Part shown: positions 26,809 to 34,750 of the stretch, one piece after another | Layout: each line of letters starts with the position of its first letter | Numbering within the stretch: the stretch's first letter is position 1 | Notes under the pieces: model-generated | What the model saw: the letters and a program-made list of their open reading frames with translations, nothing else | The model's database searches: none | Told to the model about the DNA's origin: nothing | DNA from: a virus | Virus record (IMG/VR): IMGVR_UViG_3300037502_003469 | Location: 1 to 57,057 of that record | Length of the DNA: 57,057 nt | Reading direction: 5' to 3' (one strand) | Made by a program: the position numbers and the translations under genes

Positions 26809-29562
26809 TTAGAGGCTAGTTCGGATAGTGTAGTTTACTTGAATCCAATTTAATGGGAAAACAGGAGAGTAAAACGCTACAACGTCTGCTACAGTAGGGT
26901 CACTCGCTCTAGGAGTAGCCTTGATTCCTGTATAGGCAGTTACAATTTCACCTTGAATTAGTGCTTTAAACATATTCGCTAAAGAAATCTCAATATCTGT
27001 TATGCGAGTAGGTAAGAATTTTTCTGCAATAAAAGGGTCAAGAATTGACCTTGTTTGTTGCTGAACATAATCTTTAATAAACACTATAGAAGGCTCTCTG
27101 GTAAGTACGTTGCTCATATCTGTAGTTACAGCCTGTCTAATTTGAATAGCTGCTTGATTTTCTGTAAGAACCGTTAAACCTGCCGTTGCAGATTGATTGG
27201 CTGAAACAGCATCAAGTTTTCTAAACAAGCGACGGAACCCTACCATACTCTTACGTGTTAGCGGAGTAGCAACATCGAAAGAAGGGTTACAAGCTAATCC
27301 TGCTAAAGCTGCTGCTAAAAAGCTTCCATCAACTGCGGTTTCAACTTCACGACCTAATGCGTCAGTTAAAGCTACGATAGCTCCGTCTGGATATACTCCT
27401 ATTAAACGCTCAGTTCTCAAAGCCTTTGAAAAGTCTTGAGCAGATTCAGGAGTAGTTCCGATTGCGTAACCAAAAACTCCTGTTCTTTCAAGTGCGTATC
27501 TTGTACTTGAAACTTTCTCAACATGCTTTTTCATGTATTGAATAACAGGTTTGCTTGTTGTCAAACAAACCATAATGTTTGGTCTTACGTCTCCATCCAT
27601 AGGGTTTTCTAATGAATCCATAGCTGCAAAATAATCAGAATCATTTGCCTGTAATCCGTCAGAACCCTTTTTAACTTGGACGAGAGCTACCGCAGGAGCA
27701 CCGTTAAGGAACGCTAAGTTACTTGCTAAAGTTAATCTGTTCTCAACATTTAATTCACCAAAGTTGCTTATAACATCTCTGAAATTTAAGTAAACATTTG
27801 GCTTGAAATCAGCTTTAGCATATTCAAGAGAAACGTAATAAGAATCTCCAATGGCAGGCTCACTTCCACCTTTGTTATAAGTATTAACAATAGCAGTATT
27901 TCCTACACCTACCCCAGTAGAATTGGAAACAATTAAGTTAATTCCGGGTATTGATTTTGTTGGATTTGAATCTGTTTTAAATGTTTGAGAACACTCAATC
28001 ATTAAAAAGTCACCAGACTGATAACTAAATGTCGAAGGACTTAAAACAGTAAATCGTAAACCTGTTTTTGAATCAATGTAAGTTTGATCTAAATAACCAG
28101 TACCGTTTGAACCAGAAGCTCCTAAAGATGATGTAACAGCATACGTATTACTATCCGTAAAAGTCAGAGTCACAGTCTCTTCAAGTGATGCTTTTGGTAT
28201 TGTTAAAGTATCTTCTACATCGCCCGGAAAACTGATACCTTCGATGCTAAAATTAGCACCTGCTACCATTGAACCAGTAATGTCGAAATTAGCATCAAAA
28301 AGTTGTCCAAAATTATCAGAAGATATTTCGTAATCTCCTGCGGTAGCACCAACAGAAGAAACTTTATTTGTGATTGTGAAAGAGTCGTCTGTTAAATTGT
28401 TGTAATAAAAAGACGCATATACTTTCATTCCTGTAGAAGGTGCATTTTTAAGAGTTACTGTTCTAGTTCCTCCTACAAGTTGTGCAACCGAAACAGGTCC
28501 AGCAGCTTTAGCAGAAGCTACTGAATTACCAACGTACACTTGGATTTTAGTAATATCGTCTGTTACTTTTGCTAAACCTGTACCATCTGTAGGAAAAAAC
28601 TCAAGTTGAAAAACCTTATTAGTCCCATTGGATGAGCCAGCACACTGTCTAAAAAAAGCACGATTATCTACTAGAATACCTTGGATTTGAGTATCGTCAA
28701 AAGCTTCACCTGATTCTAATTCACCTATTCCTACACTTACTGAGCTTCCCCATTGAATTTTATTTCCAGATTCTATAACGAAGTCAGAACCTAAAAAGTA
28801 ATCTTGTTTATTTGGGGTATTACCTACTGCATTTATTTTGCTTAAAGTAATGTCTTGTGGAAGGAAATCAAAAGTATCCTGCCAAGTGTTTGTATAGTAA
28901 GTTAAAAGAACTGTATCTTCTTCTTCAGGAGCACTTGAAAGAGTTACCAATCCAAGCTCACCATCAACAGAAGAAATTACTACAGATGAACCATTTACAG
29001 TAGCAGACAATCTTGAAGGGTCAGTTGTTGAAATCCCTCCGTTATTTCCAGAAACAATTCTAGGAAAATTAACTTTGAAAGTTTTATTCAAACCGTCTGC
29101 TTGTGAACTAACATCATCGTCTGTAATTTTTGTATCTTTTCGAGAAAAGAAATACGAAACTCTGACTGTTGAGCCAAGAGGAGGGATAGTTCCTAAAGTT
29201 ACTTGTCCCAATTCCCCATTAAGATTTATAATAGAAGTAGGCTCACCATCAACAGTTACGGAAATTGCATTTGGGTCATTTGTTACAAAAGCGTTTCCGT
29301 TTCCATCAACAACAGGGAAATGAACTACGTTAAAAGTTCTGTTAGTTCCTGTAAATTGATTCGATACGTCTTCACCAACCATTCTAATATCAGAAGTTGC
29401 AGAAGAACCTCTAATAATTTCAAAATTGGTTAGTTTTAAAGTTTCTGCCCCAACTCCAATAAAAACAGGTAATCTTAAACCTGCAATGATACTCGGAACT
29501 GAAGTATCTGTTAATGTCTGAACATAAACGCCCGGAGGGGCGTAAGTGCTAAAAATTGCCAT
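26809..29562 (-). CDS. Contractile tail sheath protein
   Basis: A 917-residue protein. The start MAIFSTYAPPGVYVQTLTDT is typical of sheath N-termini. The C-terminal ~250 residues fit the sheath domain: LTENQAAIQIRQAVTTDM, FIKDYVQQQTRSILDPFIAE, VTAYTGIKATPRASDPTV and the final VNYTIRTSL strand that links subunits. It is longer than T4 gp18 (about 660 residues). The excess includes three copies of a beta module at about 65-138, 150-224 and 307-388 (NRTF..V.FP, DP..I..TVDG, GS.V.VSY). It has a strong GGAGG ribosome site, a 90-bp leader and its own terminator, consistent with high expression. Confidence 0.92.
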   Translation of the reverse strand: MAIFSTYAPPGVYVQTLTDTSVPSIIAGLRLPVFIGVGAETLKLTNFEIIRGSSATSDIRMVGEDVSNQFTGTNRTFNVVHFPVVDGNGNAFVTNDPNAISVTVDGEPTSIINLNGELGQVTLGTIPPLGSTVRVSYFFSRKDTKITDDDVSSQADGLNKTFKVNFPRIVSGNNGGISTTDPSRLSATVNGSSVVISSVDGELGLVTLSSAPEEEDTVLLTYYTNTWQDTFDFLPQDITLSKINAVGNTPNKQDYFLGSDFVIESGNKIQWGSSVSVGIGELESGEAFDDTQIQGILVDNRAFFRQCAGSSNGTNKVFQLEFFPTDGTGLAKVTDDITKIQVYVGNSVASAKAAGPVSVAQLVGGTRTVTLKNAPSTGMKVYASFYYNNLTDDSFTITNKVSSVGATAGDYEISSDNFGQLFDANFDITGSMVAGANFSIEGISFPGDVEDTLTIPKASLEETVTLTFTDSNTYAVTSSLGASGSNGTGYLDQTYIDSKTGLRFTVLSPSTFSYQSGDFLMIECSQTFKTDSNPTKSIPGINLIVSNSTGVGVGNTAIVNTYNKGGSEPAIGDSYYVSLEYAKADFKPNVYLNFRDVISNFGELNVENRLTLASNLAFLNGAPAVALVQVKKGSDGLQANDSDYFAAMDSLENPMDGDVRPNIMVCLTTSKPVIQYMKKHVEKVSSTRYALERTGVFGYAIGTTPESAQDFSKALRTERLIGVYPDGAIVALTDALGREVETAVDGSFLAAALAGLACNPSFDVATPLTRKSMVGFRRLFRKLDAVSANQSATAGLTVLTENQAAIQIRQAVTTDMSNVLTREPSIVFIKDYVQQQTRSILDPFIAEKFLPTRITDIEISLANMFKALIQGEIVTAYTGIKATPRASDPTVADVVAFYSPVFPLNWIQVNYTIRTSL

Positions 29563-29652
29563 GAAAAATCCTCCAAAAAAGAATTAACTTTATCTATATT
29601 TCACTAAAAAAATTCTACATTATTAATATAAATAATTTGGGAGGAATATTCT
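29563..29652 (-). promoter_or_regulatory. Leader region of the sheath gene
   Basis: A 90-bp AT-rich gap upstream of the sheath, larger than most gaps in this operon. It ends with GGAGG about 6 bases before the ATG. With the terminator at 26774 this suggests the sheath is an independent transcription unit, but I cannot point to a definite promoter. Confidence 0.35.
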
Positions 29653-30060
29653 CTAAGGCTTTTCTTTTTTTTCTTGCTTTGAGAATTCCGAATAGAGAGT
29701 TTTTCGTTCTTCAATTCTCTCTTTATTTACTGTTTTATATTCATAGTTTATTTTTCCAGATTCATCTTTTTTTATCTCTGATTTAATTGCTTGATTTCCC
29801 GATTCTTTTCTTATTTTATCTTTTTGTTTTTTTCGATCATTAATATCTTCCCATCTCTTTTCTGCTTCTGCACCGATAAGTCTATCTACAGTATCTCTTG
29901 AAGTACCTGATCTCATAACATTAATAGGGCTAAAAACTCTCCTAGTATTTTCTATATTTGAGCATTTTGGACAATTTGACTGAGGTCCAGCTTCATCCAT
30001 TTTTTTAAATTCTTCAAAATGGTAATTACAATCCTCACAGTAATATTCATACGTTGGCAT
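29653..30060 (-). CDS. FmdB-type zinc ribbon protein
   Basis: A 135-residue protein. Residues 1-35 match the FmdB-type zinc ribbon: MPTYEYYCEDC, then CPKC, giving four Cys ligands at 8, 11, 30 and 33. The rest is a charged helical tail (AEAEKRWEDINDRKKQKDKI). FmdB ribbons are small regulatory or accessory zinc proteins in bacteria; phage copies are of unknown function. The position between the tail-completion-like gene and the sheath suggests a role in sheath expression or tail assembly, but this is inference. Confidence 0.75.
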   Translation of the reverse strand: MPTYEYYCEDCNYHFEEFKKMDEAGPQSNCPKCSNIENTRRVFSPINVMRSGTSRDTVDRLIGAEAEKRWEDINDRKKQKDKIRKESGNQAIKSEIKKDESGKINYEYKTVNKERIEERKTLYSEFSKQEKKEKP

Positions 30061-30070
30061 AATTAAATCC

Positions 30071-31411
30071 TCATCTCAAACTTTCTGTTTTAGGTATAAA
30101 GTCCACTTGGTATTTTTGTAAACTTTCCAATAATTCTATGTGAATGTCTAAAAATTTTATTTTTGGAAGGAGAGGAGCATAGAATCTCCAATCACTATTA
30201 AAATTAATATCTATGCCTGCCATGTAATACACAGTATCAGTGTTTTCATCATATAAATCTTCAGATTCCCCGTTCAAGGATACATTTGTTATCATTAAAC
30301 CCTGTGAATCAAATACAGGTTTCAAGTGACCAAAAATTTTAACAGCTAACAAATCTGCGATAATTTCTCTTTGAATAGGGTCACGGCTATATATATCCAT
30401 CGAAAGACTTGTTTCAAAATGCCCTCCATATTCTTGAGCAGCATCTTCCCTTTTATCAGTTACAATAACTACCTGTTTATCTCCTACTTCCACCCAATTA
30501 CTTATGGCTACAACAACTCCAGATAATGCCTGACACAAGGTTTGTTTTTGTATATCAACAGGTCCAATAGAATTACTTTGATACCGATAAAAAACCCGAT
30601 AATTAGCACCTTTGATTAAAGTTGTGCCATTAGTATCGTCAGGATTAATTAACCACGTAATCAACCCTGTATCCAAATTAACATTATAATGAATACCTTC
30701 TCGTAAAACGGTTCTATCATTTTCAAAAATTTCAAAAGTTTTTTGTCGTATAGGAAAATGAGGTAACTGATATGATATTTCATTACCTTTGGCTTCTTTT
30801 ATTACAATTTCATCAAAATTTAACAAAGTATCAATCATTATTTTGTTTGGTTCAACAACTTCAAAATAATAAAGCCCTGCTTGAACTAAATTTCTTCTAT
30901 GGTATTCCACAACAAGTTTGCTTCCTATCGCAGGAGCATAATTCAACACTACTTGTTTTTCTTTTAAGTCTATTACTGGTATAGGATTTCCATTTACATA
31001 AGCCAAAATCTGTTTTGGGCTTGTAGCTAAATCAAGATTACCCTCACCCGAAGTAGGTTGAAAATTTAGTTGAAAAATTCTTTTACTACCGTCAATTTGA
31101 GAAGATAGATCATCCATTTCGTATTTTGTTATGTTTGCAGAATCTTCTCTAACCCAGTCAAAAATCAAACTTTTTTTACCTTTCAGAGAAGCTGTAAAAC
31201 AATGACTCACTACTGTACCGATAAAGTTATCGGAAGATATGGGCATGGAGTTGCCTGAAACATTTTTCACAACAACTCCATACTGAGGTCTTTCATCATA
31301 CGGAAATTTATCAGAAACTTTAAATTTAGAAAGTCCGGGGTATTCTGAGAAAATACCTTTCAGTTCTTCGACAACACGTCTTTTAATTTCTCTTGAGAGA
31401 AAATAATACAC
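30071..31411 (-). CDS. Tail-completion/neck-type structural protein, GTG start
   Basis: A 446-residue protein starting at GTG 31411 behind GGGG. The N-terminal region is helical (SREIKRRVVEELKGIFSEY). Residues about 100-172 are one copy of the beta module present three times in the sheath (SSQIDGSKRIFQLNFQPTSG ... GSKLVVEYHRR). The C-terminal half is mixed alpha/beta (GHFETSLSMDIYSRDPIQRE). The neighbours are an actin-like ATPase and the sheath, so a tail-terminator, neck or sheath-capping role is plausible; no defined family recognised. Confidence 0.62.
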   Translation of the reverse strand: MYYFLSREIKRRVVEELKGIFSEYPGLSKFKVSDKFPYDERPQYGVVVKNVSGNSMPISSDNFIGTVVSHCFTASLKGKKSLIFDWVREDSANITKYEMDDLSSQIDGSKRIFQLNFQPTSGEGNLDLATSPKQILAYVNGNPIPVIDLKEKQVVLNYAPAIGSKLVVEYHRRNLVQAGLYYFEVVEPNKIMIDTLLNFDEIVIKEAKGNEISYQLPHFPIRQKTFEIFENDRTVLREGIHYNVNLDTGLITWLINPDDTNGTTLIKGANYRVFYRYQSNSIGPVDIQKQTLCQALSGVVVAISNWVEVGDKQVVIVTDKREDAAQEYGGHFETSLSMDIYSRDPIQREIIADLLAVKIFGHLKPVFDSQGLMITNVSLNGESEDLYDENTDTVYYMAGIDINFNSDWRFYAPLLPKIKFLDIHIELLESLQKYQVDFIPKTESLR

Positions 31412-31420
31412 TTTTACCCC

Positions 31421-32467
31421 TTACTCGTGGTTTTGTGCCATGATTAAAAGCCCTCTGGAAACTGCAAATAGAGGATTCTTGGCGTGTCTTATGTCTGTTA
31501 CTGAAAAAGGGAAACCTTTTAATTTTTGAACTTCTTGTCTTACAACTTCCATAAAGTTGATTGGTAGAGAAGTTCCTCCACCAATAACTACAGGAACAGA
31601 TTCAGGGAGATCAATTTGAGCCATTACGTTCTGACTTTTAATTTTTTCTACAAAGTTAGTTAAAGCATAACGAATTAAGGTTTTATAATAAATTGCGATT
31701 GCTTCCTGCTCTCGACCTTTAGGATTTAATAAATCAACACCTTTTTCTTTTACAGCACAAATTTTTGCAGGAGATAGACCTGTTGCTTTGGCGGCTGACT
31801 CATCCACATAATCACCACTTCTAGCAACCGCCATGGTAATTAAAGGAATGGATTTATATGAAAGAGAAGCGTTTACCATTCCTGCACCAAATGACATTGC
31901 AAAACCACTGAACATTGTGTCAGCACACTCTGAATATACAATTGCTTGAGCTTCATTCGCAGGGCAGGCTTGCCAACCTAAAGATTCAACCATTTGACCC
32001 ATAATCATTTCATGATAAGTAACGTCCATATCAGCATCAATGGGAGCAGCAGGCACAGAATAATAACAAGGCGTTCCTGCCACAGGAGCTTCACCAAGAA
32101 CATGTCTAAACAAATGTTTGATTACTTTTTGAGCTTCAATTTCTTGCGGAGAAATTGTTCCTTTACTGAGAGGTCTTCTTAAAGGTTGATTAAATATATT
32201 TGCAATATTTGCAGCATCATCTCCGACAATAATAACTCTATCACCTTCTTCAATGTATGAAATATTTGATAGCTTCAACATCTGTTTTTGCTCTACAGCT
32301 AGTGACACGAAAGCATCCCTAACCCGTAAACTTTTAACTTCATTATTATTTTCATCCAAATGAGAAGCAATGATTGTTCCTGTTCCTATATCTAAACCTT
32401 TACAAAGGTATTTAGGGTCTTTTTGTTTCGGACTTGCTGGTATTTCTTGGTTTTCTAACTGTTCCAT
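31421..32467 (-). CDS. Actin/HSP70-superfamily ATPase
   Basis: A 348-residue protein with the nucleotide-binding motifs of the actin/MreB/FtsA superfamily: phosphate-1 DIGTG (26-30), connect-1-like NEAQAI (171-176), phosphate-2 SFGAGMVN (192-199), a GDYVDES segment (218-224) and the adenosine motif IGGGTSL (295-301). The length suits an actin-fold core preceded by about 20 linker residues. It should bind and hydrolyse ATP and may form filaments or act as a chaperone. Phage actins are known for DNA segregation or positioning, but this gene lies within the tail operon, between a coiled-coil protein and tail-completion gene, 9 bases from each. Confidence 0.8.
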   Translation of the reverse strand: MEQLENQEIPASPKQKDPKYLCKGLDIGTGTIIASHLDENNNEVKSLRVRDAFVSLAVEQKQMLKLSNISYIEEGDRVIIVGDDAANIANIFNQPLRRPLSKGTISPQEIEAQKVIKHLFRHVLGEAPVAGTPCYYSVPAAPIDADMDVTYHEMIMGQMVESLGWQACPANEAQAIVYSECADTMFSGFAMSFGAGMVNASLSYKSIPLITMAVARSGDYVDESAAKATGLSPAKICAVKEKGVDLLNPKGREQEAIAIYYKTLIRYALTNFVEKIKSQNVMAQIDLPESVPVVIGGGTSLPINFMEVVRQEVQKLKGFPFSVTDIRHAKNPLFAVSRGLLIMAQNHE

Positions 32468-32476
32468 TTATATCTC

Positions 32477-33301
32477 CTATTTTTTCATTTGATTTTTTAA
32501 TTTTTTCAATGCTGCTAACGCATCATCTACGCTTCCTGACTGTGTTTGTTGAGTTACAATTTTAGAATCTTTAACATTCAAATCCTCTACTTTAGGAACA
32601 TATTTTTCTTCAAAGTCTTGTATTCTAAAACCCTCACTTTGATTTTCAATTCTTCCTGTTCCTGAGTTATTATAGATAACTTGCGTCTTTGTGTTTTCTA
32701 AAGTCTTCTGAATTTGTGAAAGAAGCTCTACAGTTTTTTGAGATTCTTGAGGCTGTTGAGACAAACTTAAACTTCTAATTTCTTGTAAAAGAGCAGTAAA
32801 TAATTGAGAGTTATCTGTTTTGTTGATCTGCTCAACTATTTGTTTTTGCTGTTCTTGTAAGGCAGACAAAGCTTGATAAAACGGAGACATATCAATCTTA
32901 ACATCTTCTTTTTTAACTTCTTTGTTTTCCTTAACTTCTTGTTTTAAAGAATCATAAGATTGCTGTACACTTCGTAAAAATATAGCCTGCTTTTCTAAAA
33001 CCTGATTTAAAACGGCAGGGTCGATTCCAGAGACTTCTTTTACTATTTCTCTACTAGATGGATTAACAATTTCATTTTGACGCTGAACATTATTTTTTTC
33101 CGTCATTTTTTTTGCTTCAAGAGTATTGTAAAGCAGAGCTTTTCTGTCGGCAGAAATCACCCACTTATTTTTCAAAGCAAATTTAAAATTTGGGTTAGCC
33201 GTTTGCCAGTCAGCCAAATTTACGGTTTCTCCGAAATTTAACCTAATTCCTAAGCCATCAATTACAACGTAGGGTTTTACATTACCTTTAAATAGTGCCA
33301 T
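32477..33301 (-). CDS. Coiled-coil structural or assembly protein
   Basis: A 274-residue protein. Residues 1-60 are a small globular part (YVVIDGLGIRLNFGETVNL, KFALKNKWVIS). From about 95 to 215 heptad-like helices predominate (DPAVLNQVLEKQAIFLRSVQ, LSALQEQQKQIVEQINKTDN). The C-terminus is helical and charged (DDALAALKKLKNQMKK). It is the first minus-strand gene after the strand switch at 33302, so a promoter should lie just upstream. An assembly partner for the adjacent ATPase or a neck component are possible; no family recognised. Confidence 0.65.
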   Translation of the reverse strand: MALFKGNVKPYVVIDGLGIRLNFGETVNLADWQTANPNFKFALKNKWVISADRKALLYNTLEAKKMTEKNNVQRQNEIVNPSSREIVKEVSGIDPAVLNQVLEKQAIFLRSVQQSYDSLKQEVKENKEVKKEDVKIDMSPFYQALSALQEQQKQIVEQINKTDNSQLFTALLQEIRSLSLSQQPQESQKTVELLSQIQKTLENTKTQVIYNNSGTGRIENQSEGFRIQDFEEKYVPKVEDLNVKDSKIVTQQTQSGSVDDALAALKKLKNQMKK

Positions 33302-33367
33302 TCTTAACTCATTTGGGAAAAGTTACATATAATACATTGTAGTTGTAAATTATTGAAAGGAGTCATT
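33302..33367. promoter_or_regulatory. Divergent promoter region
   Basis: A 66-bp gap between diverging genes. It contains TATAAT on the plus strand within CATATAATAC, whose reverse reads TATTAT, so one AT box could serve either direction. No clear -35 box. AAAGGAG precedes the plus-strand ATG 33368. Confidence 0.35.
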
Positions 33368-33667
33368 ATGCAAGAATTAACAAAAGAAGTTAAAGTTTTG
33401 GTTATAGATAACCTCGGTATCGTTATGGGAAATATCACCGTAAAAGATGACATGTACATTGTCACAAACCCGTTATTTTTAAGCCCAAGTCAAAACGGTA
33501 TCGCTATGCAAAATAACCCTCTGTTTGAAGATGAATTAACAGTATCTAAGCAATACGTAGTAGCTGTATCGAATCCTAAAATTGATGTAATTGAAAAATA
33601 TGAAGCTTACAGAACCCAAAAATCCACAGGGATTATCATGCCTCCTAAGTCTAAACTTCAACTTTAA
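33368..33667 (+). CDS. Hypothetical small beta-rich protein
   Basis: A 99-residue protein starting at ATG 33368 with AAAGGAG upstream (preferred over a TTG at 33353 that precedes the ribosome site). The sequence alternates short strands (VKVLVIDNLGIVMGNITVKD, KQYVVAVSNPKIDVI), suggesting a small beta-barrel; an Sm-like fold is conceivable but weakly supported. First gene of the plus-strand island, 8 bases before the next. Confidence 0.68.
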   Translation: MQELTKEVKVLVIDNLGIVMGNITVKDDMYIVTNPLFLSPSQNGIAMQNNPLFEDELTVSKQYVVAVSNPKIDVIEKYEAYRTQKSTGIIMPPKSKLQL

Positions 33668-33675
33668 GGTTTTTT

Positions 33676-34131
33676 ATGTCTTTTAATTTATATGAAATGT
33701 TTCAAAAATATGGAGTAGCTCACTTACAGCCTTGGGAGGCTTACAGACTAGAGAATAACCTGTTAGTCAAAATTGACCCCTCTTCTGACACAAAATACCC
33801 TTTTAACGTAGGCGATAATTTTGAATTTGTTTCATACAATATGTACAAAGCAGGGCATCCTTTATTTGTTCACAATCTTTCATCAAGCGTTATGGAGTCA
33901 TTTCAAATTAATGTGAAAAATTTTGATGAAAATAGTAATCCAGATTACATTTTATACAAATCTAAAATTGTTGAAAAAGTGGATTTAATTAAAGTTATTG
34001 ATTTAGATAATCCAAAATTTGATTTTGATTTGTTAGCCTTTACTTTGAATGGTCTTCCATTATTTTCAGAATTAATAGCTTTTATGTTTAAAGAAATTTC
34101 AACTGCAAAAAACAGAGGTTTTCATGCTTAA
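33676..34131 (+). CDS. Hypothetical protein
   Basis: A 151-residue soluble protein (MSFNLYEMFQKYGVAHLQPW) of unknown function. It is mixed alpha/beta and slightly acidic, with no membrane segment or known motif. Its stop overlaps the start of the exonuclease gene by 8 bases, so both are probably coupled and cotranscribed with the preceding small gene. Confidence 0.65.
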   Translation: MSFNLYEMFQKYGVAHLQPWEAYRLENNLLVKIDPSSDTKYPFNVGDNFEFVSYNMYKAGHPLFVHNLSSSVMESFQINVKNFDENSNPDYILYKSKIVEKVDLIKVIDLDNPKFDFDLLAFTLNGLPLFSELIAFMFKEISTAKNRGFHA

Positions 34132-34750
34132 TAAAAAGTATTATTTTTTCCATGACACTGAAACAGGTGGATTAGACAACGGATTACATAAATTATTAGA
34201 ACTAGGTTCCGCTATCTATGACGAGGATGGTAACGAATTAGAACATTTTCAAGAGTTTTTAAATCCTCTTGAGGAAAATTATAAAAAAGTCACACTATAT
34301 GCTTTAAAAGTTAATAACTGTTTTTCACGAAGAGGTGACATGCCTTATGAAGATAGTCTTTCAGTAGCTAGAAGATATGCTGAGTGGTGTGTTTCAGTTG
34401 TAAAAAAATATAACCCTGTTTTAGTGGGACAAAATATTAATTTTGATGTGGGTTTCACAAATGAGTTTATGAGCGAGCACGGATTTCTTGGCTGGGGCGA
34501 ACTCTTTTCTTATCACCGTGTAGATACGTGTGTTCTAGGTTATCAACTAATAGATTCTGGTATAGTACAGGCAAAAAGCCCCTCCCTAAAAAATTTGAGC
34601 GATTTTTTTCAAATCGAAAATCCTTGTGCTCACGGAGCATTAGAGGATGCGAGGACTACCGCAAAAGTTTACTTTAGGATGAAGAACATTTTCAAAGAGT
34701 TTAAGCAGTTAAAAGATGAAAAAAGTATCAATAATAACTCCAACTTATAA
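34124..34750 (+). CDS. DEDDh-type 3'-5' exonuclease (DnaQ/RNase T-like)
   Basis: A 208-residue protein with all three exonuclease motifs: ExoI HDTETGG (catalytic D11, E13), ExoII GQNINFDVGF (D108) and ExoIII HGALEDA (H170, D175). The histidine defines the DEDDh subclass, which degrades single-stranded DNA or RNA 3' to 5' with two metal ions. It is a stand-alone domain without polymerase, like RNase T, exonuclease X or DnaQ epsilon. It overlaps the downstream glycosyltransferase gene by 35 bases, unusually long for this window. The role in the phage (nucleotide recycling, RNA processing, repair) is unknown. Confidence 0.85.
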   Translation: MLNKKYYFFHDTETGGLDNGLHKLLELGSAIYDEDGNELEHFQEFLNPLEENYKKVTLYALKVNNCFSRRGDMPYEDSLSVARRYAEWCVSVVKKYNPVLVGQNINFDVGFTNEFMSEHGFLGWGELFSYHRVDTCVLGYQLIDSGIVQAKSPSLKNLSDFFQIENPCAHGALEDARTTAKVYFRMKNIFKEFKQLKDEKSINNNSNL

